Positions 1 through 11,367 of a DNA stretch of 64,000 nucleotides are shown piece by piece (the first letter of the stretch is position 1; each line of letters starts with the position of its first letter). Under the pieces are notes generated by a model that saw only the letters and a program-made list of their open reading frames with translations, was not told the origin of the DNA and searched no databases. A program made the position numbers and the translations under genes. The stretch is from positions 3,274,501 to 3,338,500 of the forward strand of contig NC_087073.1 in assembly GCF_026151205.1 (NCBI RefSeq). The letters run 5' to 3'. Source of the DNA: Bolinopsis microptera (taxonomy: Eukaryota > Ctenophora > Tentaculata > Lobata > Bolinopsidae).

Positions 1-1360
1 AAGAAATCTCAAGCAGTGTTTTCTAACGAGTTCGGTGGAGATAAGCTTTGACTTGGGGATAATTTGCTACCTTTTCTGGAATAAAATCCAGGATAAGGGT
101 GCACTAATGTTCGGTTCCTTACTTAATGGAGCGACTTCTGATTGCGAAATTAGCGCTACCTTAATCTTGGGAGGTATTTATAAACTTCCGACCAGTGCAC
201 TGAAGATTCTCTCCATACAGATGTTTCTGCAAACCATTGTTAGAGTTGCACTGCCAATTCAAAATCGATACACGCGTAGAAAGGTTAGGTTACAGAGATG
301 ACAATAATACCAGGATACTGAACAACAGATGCTAAACTTTCCTGACTCTGATGCCCAACTTCGACCCCGGTCACCGACCCCGAACTTAAGCGCCCCGAAC
401 TTAAGCGCCCCGAACTATGTTCCATAGTCATAATTTTTTCCATCGATTTCTTTTTCTCAAAAAAGTATAAGATGGTTAGAAGTGGTAGGATTTGAGGATG
501 GGTAGAGGTAGGTAGGTAGGTTTTTCGTACGGTGTCACGTGTCACAAAGGAAAACATGCACTACCCTCCGCATAGCCATTTTAATGCATCTTCTCCGCGC
601 GCGCAGCAGTAATGGTGTCGTCGCCACGGTTACCCCCCGCATATGTTTGCACGATTCGACGATTGAATTACACTTTCAAATGCGCGGCGCCAAGCTGACT
701 GGAAGTTTTCATAACAGTTACGGTGAATTGTGAATGAAGACAGAAGAAGAATTATTTGATATTTTGACCTGTAACATGAAACGATTTTTATTTAAAATTT
801 TAAAAGAAAATGCCTACGGTTGATGGAAATCTAGCGTCCGCTAACCGGCGCAATTCTTGTTTGTTTTGTTGTTCACTGCTGAGCTTTTTATTGCAATTGT
901 TTAATAATAATAATTTTTCATTTCAAGATGTAATATTGCTTTTTCGCTTCAATAAATTTCAAGTAGAATCTGTTATTCTTTGTATAATTCACAAGAATTA
1001 CTTATAGCACGTTACATAACGTGTTCATCCATAAATTAAAACGAATTATGGGCAGTTTCTAAGAAGAAGAAATAAGTAGTTAATATGTTGAAATATATTA
1101 AAAAATAACTATGATATTTACTCGAAACAACCTTATAAACTAAAAATGACTTAAAATTGTACATATTTAATTCATTCTACAAAATCGACTTCAGAATTCA
1201 CATAACATAAAGACCTAGACACAGGAACATAAATAGTAAAAGCTTAAACTTCAGAGATACGTAAAATATAAAAATTTCTAAGGTTTCTGATATAATATAA
1301 CCTCGGATTAAAAACTAAAGCAGTTTATCTAAATTAACTTGACGAATGAGCAGACACCAC
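1..1360. other. TRPM 3' flank, AT-rich, no gene seen
   Basis: I see no convincing exon. There is a short direct repeat of CTTAAGCGCCCCGAA around 384-414 and repeated GGTAG steps near 500-520. The part next to 1360 should include the TRPM 3' UTR, because the gene ends at 1361 on the minus strand. Confidence 0.5.
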
Positions 1361-4300
1361 TCAAGCGTAAAGAGAACTAGTCTTGTTGCCCACTCGTCTG
1401 ATAATAGAGAGATGGTGCTCAACAGTCTGTAGTTTCCTGAGGATATCACTGCTGGAGTCCCCTACCTTGCTGTCTGTCATACTCAGATACTCGTCACGTG
1501 CATCCTGGAAACAGTCACGTGATCAGGTTTTAACAGTCACGTGATCAGGTATCAACGGTCACGTGATCAGGTATTAACAGTCACGTGATCAGGTATTAAT
1601 AGTCACGTGATCAGGTATTAAATGTCACGTGATCAGGTATTAACAGTCACGTGATCAGGTATAAACAGTCACGTGATCGGGTATTAACAGTCACGTGATC
1701 AGGTATTAACAGTCACGTGATCAGGTATTAACAGTCACGTGATCAGGTATTAACAGTCACGTGATCAGGTATTAACAGTCACGTGATCAGGTATTAACAG
1801 TCACGTGATCAGGTATTAACAGTCACGTGATCAGGTATTAACAGTCACGTGATCAGGTATTAACAGTCACGTGATCAGGTATTAACAGTCACGTGATCAG
1901 GTATTAACAGTCACGTGATCAGGTATTAACAGTCACGTGATCAGGTATTAACAGTCACGTGATCAGGTATTAACAGTCACGTGATCAGGTATTAACAGTC
2001 ACGTGATCAGGTATTAACAGTCACGTGATCAGGTATTAACGGTCACGTGATCAAGTATAAACATGTTTTTGTTAGGGAACAAACCAGTCAGTATCACAGA
2101 TTAGAATTAGAAATCCATCATTTGCATAGGTTAATTTATTGAGGAACTAAACATGTACTCTAAATCGTTGCCATGACAACTGAAGGTGATAACGAAGGCC
2201 AAATTTCAGGTAAAACAATGTTATAATCCTCCAGAGAATTGACAAAACAATACAACAGATACAGATCATGATAACCTTAAAATACCCTTCTATTATACCT
2301 GCATAAAGGTCCTGATCATGCAATCCTTCCAGTAGTTGGGAGCAGGATCGCGGTGTGGTCTGACACTAGGTCTGGATATCCGGCGACAACACTTCACCAG
2401 GTAGTGGAGAAGGTAGTGGAGGAGGTTGAAGGGGGGTGGGATCATACTCGCTCGGTATTGAGATAACATCTTGTAGCGCTGGTACTTCCAGATAACCAGC
2501 TGAAAAGGGGGTATTGGGTTCAAATAATGCTTATCAGGAGTAGTACACAAAGTGATGGGCTATATATTATGGACTAAGAGACGGGATGAGGCTGTTTTAG
2601 GACACTTATCAGAATCAATCAATCAAATTTCCTGCTGTCCAATCAGATGTCTGTAAATTGGCCTTCCAAATGTCATGTGCATGGCCACCCCCTACATAGA
2701 AAAGGTGATTTGACGAGTATAAATTATAAATGTATTAGAAATTGCAAACCTGATTATCCTTAATAGTCCTGTAAGTATCACTGAACATGGCTATAAGCAG
2801 GTTAACAAGTACAACAGTTGATATCATGATCCAGCAGATCACGAGAGAAACGGAAACTATGCCCTGGGCTTTTGTTATCATTGCATTTGGGTCGTCCGGG
2901 TCAAATTCTCTGTCAATGTAAGTGCTGGCCTGAAGGTCGTTATTGTTAAGGCTTGAAAATCTTGTCTTTTTGGACAAGAACATGAGGAACAGACATAGTT
3001 GTCATGAATTTCGTAAACAATTAAAATTTCATGTCTTAATTTCTAATATGTCATATACATGTGAATAGGTACGTATAGTAAAGCCAAAAAAAGTGGCGTA
3101 CCTCAGCAAGTTCGAAAGTTTCCAGATAAAAGTCGCCGAACATTTGAAAGAAAGGATACATAAAAAGAGCGGACATGCTCTGCCAACTGAAGCGAGCCGG
3201 TGGGATGAGTATAGCCATGTAAGACACTCCGAAGCCAAGGAGAAAGATGAGGAGGAGAAGGAGGAAAACTCCCAGATCTTTACACATTTCACGCAACATT
3301 AGTAGTATAGGTCCTAGTGTGGGTTTGTACTCAAACAGCATGAGCAGCTTGATAAACATGGGGATTGTGGCGACAGCTAGGATAGTTCTACCCGTCTGGA
3401 AGTACGCTAATTGGGGTCTGAAAACATTGGTTTTAATGGGTTAAAATATGTGGTTAACTTACTTCATTGATTTCTTGTTCCTAAAGTCTTAAGTCATAAG
3501 TTAAGCTCATTTTCATCTCGACTACATTTCCATACCCTTAAAACTTACATCATTCTGAAGATTAGCCCAACAACATAGAAAACAACGATGATAATATCCA
3601 GCCGATTCCAACTGTCCGTTAGGTACTTTAGTTTGGTGCTAGGACTGAAACAAGACTGCAACCAGTCTTGAAACTCCGATACTATAGCCATAGCTAACCT
3701 GAAAAGGAGAAATATAAGAGTAGAAATTAGAGCTGCACTTCCACAAGAGTTGTCTTGCAATATAACGTTTGATACGTGACCAAGATTTGAATAATAAATG
3801 AGAAAACAATGAACCAACCATATCCAGATGACAATCTCAGTCCAAGCCAGCTGACTGATCTCAAAAGGCGAAATGTAGACCATTTTGGCCAACAGATTGT
3901 AAGAGTGGAAGATGAGAAAGATGGTGTAAAACAAAAGATTCATCCAGAACTTGGTAACCGGGGCCGAGTAAAAAGCCACAACTCTATTATACAAAGCGGC
4001 AAGGCCAGTCAGCTTATCAATGTAGATCATCTGAAAATAGTTTTTTGATTTTGGATATATAATTTCCACAATAGTGAAGTGTAAAGTTTACACTTCACAT
4101 TGCACCATTATGAGTTATCAGCAAAGGATTATAAAGGAATTATAGAAGACAAACCTTGTAACGTCCCTGCACAGCCTTTCTGTAACTGACTCTTCTATCA
4201 AATGGAACAAGTGGAGTAATACAGAGGAATGGGAGGAGAATAATAAGCACCACCCTGCCAACACTTGTATCTCTTTTAAACTGTCCCCTCCATCCCATAG

Positions 4301-7136
4301 ATATTATCTCCTGACATGCGGGGTGCGCCATGAAAGCGCGCGCGTGCGCGTGGAACGCTAAATCCAAGTAGTTGTAGGACCTGACTCTCTGCCACTTGCT
4401 GAGCATTGCCCGTCTACAGATATCAGGGTCGCTCAGCCAGGCCTGGTTCATGACTGAGAGGGAGAGATCCTCAAATACATCGTACATCATCTTCACTCTC
4501 CGTCTGTCGTCATCCTTCTCAAGGTAGACGTGGTGTTTGAAACTGAGGAATGGGAATGTTATTACGAAATTCTCATCGATCCCTGGATAAATTTATTGTT
4601 AATACAGGGCACATGCATTCATTTGGCGGTGATAAGAGTGTACAACACTCCAAACGAAAATCTGCAGAAAAAAAAACAAACGAATATAAAATAAACGTGA
4701 TAAAGAAACCTGTAGAGCATAAGAAGAGAAACCAGACAGCATCTGACGGGGTCCTGAGTGTACCTCCACAACAAAACTGCCAGATCATCCCTCAACATTA
4801 GAATAGCCCATAAAGTCAGTTCGAAGAAGGGGTCTACCTCGTAACCTGTACAGGCCACAAAATCCTTATCCATCAGCTTCTCAAGTAGTTGGTTAACTTG
4901 ACTTCTTTGTATCTTTCTGTTGCCGTCAAATGTGGTGTACTTCTCTAGTAGTTGTATCACGTGGTTACAGCGAGGGGAGAAGTACGCTGACTCGTATAGA
5001 CTCACAATATTTGCCTGCAAAAAAGGATTTTGTTTAAAATTGTAGGCAGGAATTTAATCACAAAGAACTTCAATTTTGTCGGAGAGACGAGATATTCCTA
5101 TTTTGAATTAAATGTTTGATTGGCCTCTGTTGCAAACCAATTGGTGAATTGTTTTCGTATTCGCTTCCCCAGAAATAAGCATGTATTTTATAATTTGACA
5201 GAATTTTCATATCATGAAAAAAAAGCATCTTTTGAAAATAATCAACTGAAGCTACCTGTATGTCGTAAATGTCAGCTCCGTTTTCAATGAGAACCCCACA
5301 GAAGTCGGAGTATCCCCACACAAGAGCATGGAACAGTGTCTTAGTAAGACCTGTGCTGTATTTAGCCCCTGTGGTAGCGTCAAGTTGCTCAGACAGAATG
5401 TGCTCGGCCACGTCCACTCTCGACCACTTACAGGCCATGTCGAGCTGATCGTCTATACCATGTTCTTTGATTGTCGTAACAAGAAGTTTCAGGATAAAGG
5501 CATCGAAATCGGAGACTTGGGTGTAATCGTATATTGCAACATTTTCTCTGTTGTCCCATACATTAAGCAGGATGTGGATGTCAAAGTCGTGGTCCATCTT
5601 TTCTATGATGACTTTACAGGGTCTTTTCTGAAGATCCTAATAGGTTAGATTTAATACTATGTTGATATATTGTTTGATATATATGATGTTGCTAAATTAT
5701 TTATATAGATGTGGTGGAGATGAAACATATCTTTCTTAACATGTGACAGAAATTAACCAATCAGCATTCAGCATTGACCAATCATCTCCAAGAATCACTG
5801 TCACGTGTCAAAACAATTATGCTTCACCTCCCCACCAGAATCCATATCTACTGTAAGTACAATATTTAGAAAGTTCTCAAAACAAAGGCTGTGCCTAAGA
5901 TTATACCTGAAAGCAAGAGCATTGAACTGGAAGATCCTGCTGGTCTTCATAGTGCTTGTGAAAATCACAGTAATCATCTGCAAATCCTCCACTACCTTTC
6001 ACCATAACAACTATGGAACCACCAAGAAGAATGCTGTGCAAGTTCACTCCATCCTCCTCGGTCCCTCCAATCATATTGTAGAGCAATGGAACATTGAACT
6101 GTGTCAGCAGATACTTCTCAAAATCTCTCCTGACAGAATCATTAGACTTAGTGTTTTTAACTGTGCCATCATCAATCAGCAGAAGATGAGTATGATTTGG
6201 ATCAAGGTTGTTCTCAGGATTGCTTGTATCCGGATTATAATACACCAATGTTGTTGGATCTTCTTCAGGGTTTCTTAAACTATCAGTGTTATCAATAGTA
6301 CCCCAGCTACCAAAGGCAATGGCAGGTACAGGGTAACCATGTGTGGACAGCATGTGCCCGATAACACTGGATGATCCTCCGGAGAGACCGTTAGTGAAAA
6401 CCCAGGCTCTTGTTAGCTTCCCAACTTTAGCTATGTCACGTTGGATAGTCTGGTAGAGTTTGTGCGGAATAACTGTGTTCCCTGATCCTATGATGCTCAA
6501 AACGATGCCAGGCATGCTCAAATGCCAGAAATCCCTCAATAGTTGGAGTATGTCATCACTTTCTGAGTCATCAGATAATCGTAGATACCGTGCAGTGTTG
6601 AAACTCCCGCTGACCAGTTTGACAATACCAAATGCATCAGTTGGGAGCATATTACAATGCTGGACAGCGCTCCACTGTGTATCCTTGCCATCTTGTTTCT
6701 GATGCACTTCCTTGCTTCTTCCACAATGACATTTACCATTTTCCCCAACAAATGTGGTACAGTCCTTCCTGATAAATGTATCTCTGATCCACATGATATC
6801 ATTATCTTGCAGTTCTTTCCTGAGTGTCCTGATAACTTTCAATCTCTTTTTCAACACTTGTGTTGTTGCATTCAAGTTTGGCCTTTCTTTTGAGGCAAGT
6901 GCTGTCCCAGGTCTAGACTGATGACTAAGATAGCTACTTTTCAAAGGAGTAAAGCCAAGTTCATCATCAGAATCGTCATCTTCACCTGAACTTATGGATC
7001 CAGAGTCGGAGAACAATTTTGAAATTCTAGATAGGGGCCTCTCAGTTTCTTTTTCTCCAGTTTCAAGATTGAAGGTGGGATGGTCATTACCTTTATCCTG
7101 TGCAGAAAGATTAAACTGGACGTTTACCTTTGCCAT
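1361..7136 (-). CDS. TRPM-family cation channel, complete, 10 exons
   Basis: Transient receptor potential melastatin-type channel, a plasma- or organelle-membrane cation channel. Exons (minus): 7136-5907, 5636-5256, 5014-4710, 4542-4155, 4030-3819, 3698-3549, 3417-3102, 2929-2750, 2499-2299, 1504-1361. They sum to 3,507 nt (1,168 aa plus stop) and every junction keeps phase. The N-terminal TRPM homology/SLOG region shows WIRDTF and CHCGR near residues 115-140 and GGSSSVIGHML later in exon 1. Residues 411-768 are the MHR helical region. S1 contains KFWMNLLFYTIFLIF, S2-S3 contain SDSWNRLD-like DSWNRLDII, the pore loop reads FFQMFGDF, S6 contains VVLVNLLIAMFSDT, and the TRP box is IWKYQR. A short C-terminal coiled coil (DILRKLQTVEHHL) ends the protein. 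No NUDT9H or alpha-kinase domain is present, unlike TRPM2 and TRPM6/7. Exon junctions are inferred by eye; subtype is not assigned. Confidence 0.9.
1512..2054. repeat. 22-bp minisatellite, about 25 copies, each with TCACGTGA
   Basis: Direct tandem array with period 22. The first GTCACGTG core is at 1514 and the last at 2042, giving 25 units. Units are nearly identical and centred on GTCACGTGATC. The array lies in the last intron of the TRPM gene and its low-coordinate end touches the 3' splice site of the last exon at 1504. TCACGTGA is the palindromic E-box bound by USF/MITF/TFE-type bHLH-Zip factors; binding here is inference. Confidence 0.97.
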
Positions 7137-7282
7137 GCAATCTTCTCAAATCAGTTATGAGGTATCCACAGTTTCCTGCAACGACAAGGTCATTTCATGC
7201 CCTGAAATCGGATGATAAGTAAACTGGTAGTCATCTTGAACTGATAGAAGATATATCTTATTGTTATGAATTAAATGAATTA

Positions 7283-8653
7283 GGGGTCGTTCACATATTA
7301 CGTAATTAGCCGAGGGGGGAAGGGGGGTTTCCAAATGCTTACGGTTGATTACAGGGGGGGGGGGTTTCGGTCGTTGATTATACGTAATCAAAATTTTCTT
7401 TTTTACCCTCTAGAATAATAACAATGTGTTATTTTAATTCAAATTCCACTCAATTTCACTCTGATAGTGATAAAATTTAGAAATTGATCGAATATCCGGC
7501 TATATGAGCGCTTCTCAAACACAAGGATATATCTTGTGAACTTGGCTAGTATATATGAAACATTTGACACGGAGTTGTAGAGTGAGCTATGTGCCTCGCC
7601 GGGCTAAAGTAGTGGATGTCCTTGCTGTACGGCAAGTTAAACAAGGAACTGAAACTACTAGGTTCCGTACAGACAAGAAAACAACAATTTCAAGAAAACA
7701 ACAATTTTATTTAGTATCAATTAAAGCAGACAAAAATATATTTTCTATATATATAACTAGCACGAACTTTAGATCAGATATCTTAGGGGACTTGGAGTAG
7801 CAAGAGATTGACTAGAAGGTATATACCTTTTACAAAGATACGTCGAGAAGAATCCAGGGTGATACAGGATCGGAGAGTGCAGACCAAAAGTTTACGCACC
7901 CACCTTTGCCTCCTGAGTTCTTGGTTGGATAGAAATTTATGCAAACTTGGTCGTTTATACTCCAAGTCCCTTTCTTAAAAGAAGTAGTATTAACTATGTC
8001 TAGAGTTAGCTTCGTTCAATAATAACAATATCAATATAATCAATATCAATACCAGATAAACCTACCGAATAAATTATTAAATATCAATCAATTAATTCAT
8101 TCCGATAAAAAATTTTATAAATTTAGATATTAAGTATCTAAAAAACATTACAACCGATGGTTAAAAAGCGCCCAAAATCGATTTGAAAGATTTTCTGTCT
8201 ATAGTACAATCATGATAGTAATAGTAAGTGTGCGCCGCTGCAATTAGACTTGATTACTGCAATTTAAAATTGTTTGGAGTCCAAGTATCTTTTAAGTCAG
8301 CTGCCTGTGCTTGTATTAATAGTGCTTTTGTTCTCAAAAGACTCAACTCTGCACCCATGTCAATATGTTCATTATATGCAAGCCTCTTGATTTATAATAG
8401 TAAGTAGTTTAGAAGGTGCTTGGCCGGATATCATAACAATGATTTCGGCTCATCATCATAGCATGATCAGGGTAGCATGAAACGTAGAGAAAAGTGTTTT
8501 ACAGGAAAAAGTCAAGGGGGGGGGGGGTCAGGCCATGATTGTGTAATATTGCTGTCAGGAGGGGGGGTTGGGTCTTGATTACGGTTGATTACGGAAGGGG
8601 GGACGGGGGTAAAAATTGCTAAAATATTGATTACGTAATATGTGAACGACCCC
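7283..8653. mobile_element. Harbinger-like non-autonomous TIR element, 1.37 kb
   Basis: The left end reads GGGGTCGTTCACATATTACG and the right end is its reverse complement (CGTAATATGTGAACGACCCC at 8634-8653). TTA flanks both ends (7280-7282 and 8654-8656), which fits the 3-bp TWA target duplication of PIF/Harbinger elements. G-rich subterminal tracts occur near both ends. No transposase-like ORF is visible inside. The element lies 147 bp upstream of the TRPM start codon. A related single end lies near 28797-28822. Confidence 0.7.
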
Positions 8654-8656
8654 TTA

Positions 8657-9985
8657 AACGAAATTATAATAACAGTTAGTGGTAATTTTCTGGTGTAATT
8701 TAACACATCTCAAGAGAACTAGTTGAAGATGTGATAAAAAATACAGACAAATTGAGTGTAGATGCAGTGATGAAAATGTATCACATCAAGCTCATCTGTT
8801 GTGTGAAGAGCAGTGAACACACTTATGTATATATATATGTATGGAGGGTAGATACAAATAAAAGATGATTCCAATTGTGGAAAAATAAACAATGCAGAAA
8901 AGTAGGAACTATTGAAAATGGTCAGATGCATCTTCTGCAGTTACTAGATCGAGTAACAAAGATACGGATAAAGGATTTTTGTCTCGGTTGCTAACACACC
9001 AGCTGTAGTTACTGTGGTGGTCGACACCTTCCAAAAGTCAGAATTCGCCATACCTTAAGTAAAACAAAAGTAAAACAAAATTTAAATTTGATTGCCATTA
9101 CAATGAATAATAATATCATAATAAATATAAGTAGACATCCGATAATAAACTTGTTACATCCAGTACAACCCAAGATGTCAGCCGACGCGACTTACAAAAA
9201 TAAAGAAAGCTAGCAGAAAGCTTATCATGGTAAAATATCAAATTAAAATATTCCAAATAACATTTGACCTAAACATGCCTCGCAAGGACTTTACATTATT
9301 ATGGTTGATCTTTACCTAAATTACACTTTCACATAAATAAGAAAAGTTTCAGTGTGTAGTAGTATTGATACATGTTACGTATCACAAATATCAGAGATAT
9401 TATTTTTCTGCCTTTTTCCGCGAAAAGTGGCATGCAACGTATGTCAATAGTAGTAATATAAATAAATGTTCATGACGTATGGTATGGGAACCTATTTAAT
9501 TTGATCTTGACCTTGTATTATGAATCAGTTGAGATACTACAAAAAATATTTCACCAGTTCTAATCGATCATTCAGCTTTATTCAAAACTTGTGCAATGTG
9601 AATAATTGGATTGATTCACGATGTCAATCCTTCGCAGCTCGGTGAGGCACAATGGTGCATTTTGCCGATCTACCGGTTGTGAGAAGTATTATTGAATTGG
9701 ATGCGCGCGCGACCCAGTAGTCGCATCGCGCTACAAATAATTTGACTGATTGCCATTTATAAATTGTGCGGAACTCAAGCTAAGTCAATATTATTATTAT
9801 GCTAAATTTTGAATTATGTTTAAATATCAATAATATAATTGTCATACCACATACGTTGTATGACCCGCCGCGCACGAGTGCGCGGCTCCCCCTAGTGAAA
9901 CGACCGTGGGTGTCACAACGTGATACAAAAATCATCCGTATACGTAAAACGTAGCATTTAGCGTTAAAATGCCTCCCTAGTTGGA
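8657..9985. other. Intergenic, AT-rich, no gene seen
   Basis: No exon-like or RNA-like sequence is recognisable. Short GC-rich hairpins stand out from the AT-rich background: CGCGCGCGACCC near 9702 and CCGCGCACGAGTGCGCGG near 9867. Confidence 0.4.
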
Positions 9986-10320
9986 GAGTTCCACTTAGCC
10001 TTCGGCGGTGGAACGCGCTACTGCATGCGTTGCTCTAACCAGAGCCCTCTCGCTTGCAGTAGCGCGCGACCGCCGTAGGCGGCAAAAGATCCTACTTGTG
10101 AAACAAGCGCGTCACGCAGTACGCGTAGGCACATGGCTATGTGAACTGCATGCGAGAGGGCTTTGGATATATTAAAGCAATTTAAAAGTTATGGCCGGCA
10201 AAAACTGTTTTGGTCACGTGATTCACATAGCCATGTGCCTACGCGTACTGCGTGACGCGCTTGTTTCACGGCGGTCGCGCGCTACTGCAAGCGAGAGGGC
10301 TCTGGTTAGAGCAAGTCACG
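9985..10320. repeat. Complex palindromic repeat, about 95-bp inverted arms
   Basis: The left arm (10030-10147) and right arm (10222-10314) are inverted copies. The left arm has about 23 extra bases (near 10073-10097) absent from the right. A further hairpin at the left (about 9999-10080) pairs GCGCTACTGCATGCG with CGCTTGCAGTAGCGC around a TTGCTCTAACC loop. TCACGTGA occurs between the arms (10213) and just outside the right arm (10316). A third, shortened copy of the arm is at 30162-30243. Confidence 0.85.
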
Positions 10321-11367
10321 TGACATACCGCTAGTTAAACACGAATTTTATTGTGTTGGGCTCAGGTTAGGGTTAAGGTTGCGGTCAGGATTATAAATAG
10401 CTAGTATAGTTTTGGAGTTATAGTTACGGTTGGGGCCGGGTTAGAATTAAATAAAAGTTTGTAGTGCAATACTACTACTGGGCTGCGCCGTGCATGAAAT
10501 AATGTTTCTCGCAACCTTACTGGGCGGTGCTCACCCTGTCATTCCGCCAAATTTCTGTTTGATTTATGTTAATGTTTATGAACATTATGGTCTGGGGTCC
10601 CCACTTGCGATAAATAGTTGTTATGTCATTTAATTTATTATTGATAGTGTGGTAATGAGATCGAGCGCTACAGTCAACGTAAAGATGAGTAAATATGTTA
10701 AAATGCAATAGACGACAAAGCTGAGTCGAACAGCACACTTTTAAATACAATTATTGAACATGCAATTTATCCGATAAATGTTGTTACCAATACGAAGGGA
10801 GTTACCAATACGAAGGGCCGGGAACAGTCCTAGGGAACCAAGATAGGATGGACATTTCTGCAAGATCTATTTGGAATGCTTCAGAGGGCATATTTTGACG
10901 GCATTCAAGGGATATCGAACTACGGACTTTTCCCAACTGAACATAATGGCTGGCTGTTATTAATTAATTAAATTCAGTATAAAGCCACGACTTTCGCTTT
11001 TGGGAAGCCATGGCTATAGCTAATTTATGAATTAAGCCAGGTTCCTTTAAGTTAAGGTCACAGTGCTCCATTTAACGGGTGATACTCGTAAAATATTTGT
11101 TCCATATATTATCCAGGACCGTCGACGAGTCCAACTCGGCGCGCGTCCTGGTAGGTTACAAACCTACAATGCTCCATAGAAGGTGAATATATTCGAAGGC
11201 CAGCCCCTGGTACAGGTAAAAACTTCATTTGCAGTTAAGTATATATACAATAAAGTAATTCAAGTGTTGCAATTGGCAGAGCACAATACAGAGGTAACGG
11301 AAACTGTCCACTGCTACCAATATTATATAATATGAAATATCAACAATCAGATATAATATATACACAT
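10321..11367. other. Intergenic, with one copy of a dispersed repeat at 10519-10604
   Basis: No gene is recognised. The segment 10519-10604 belongs to a family with further copies at 35569-35650 and 36009-36085. The family shares CTGTCA(T/C)TCCGCC at one end and GGTCCCCA at the other. The last part (about 11250-11367) is probably the 3' UTR of the RLE retrotransposon fragment. Confidence 0.5.

Noticed and set aside
3720..3818. Continuous open frame bridging two TRPM exons (about 40 codons)
   Set aside because: Splicing at ATATG|GTTGGT to the acceptor before 3698 gives a better S2 helix (WIWLAMAIVSEF) and consistent phase. The bridge is read as an intron that happens to be open.
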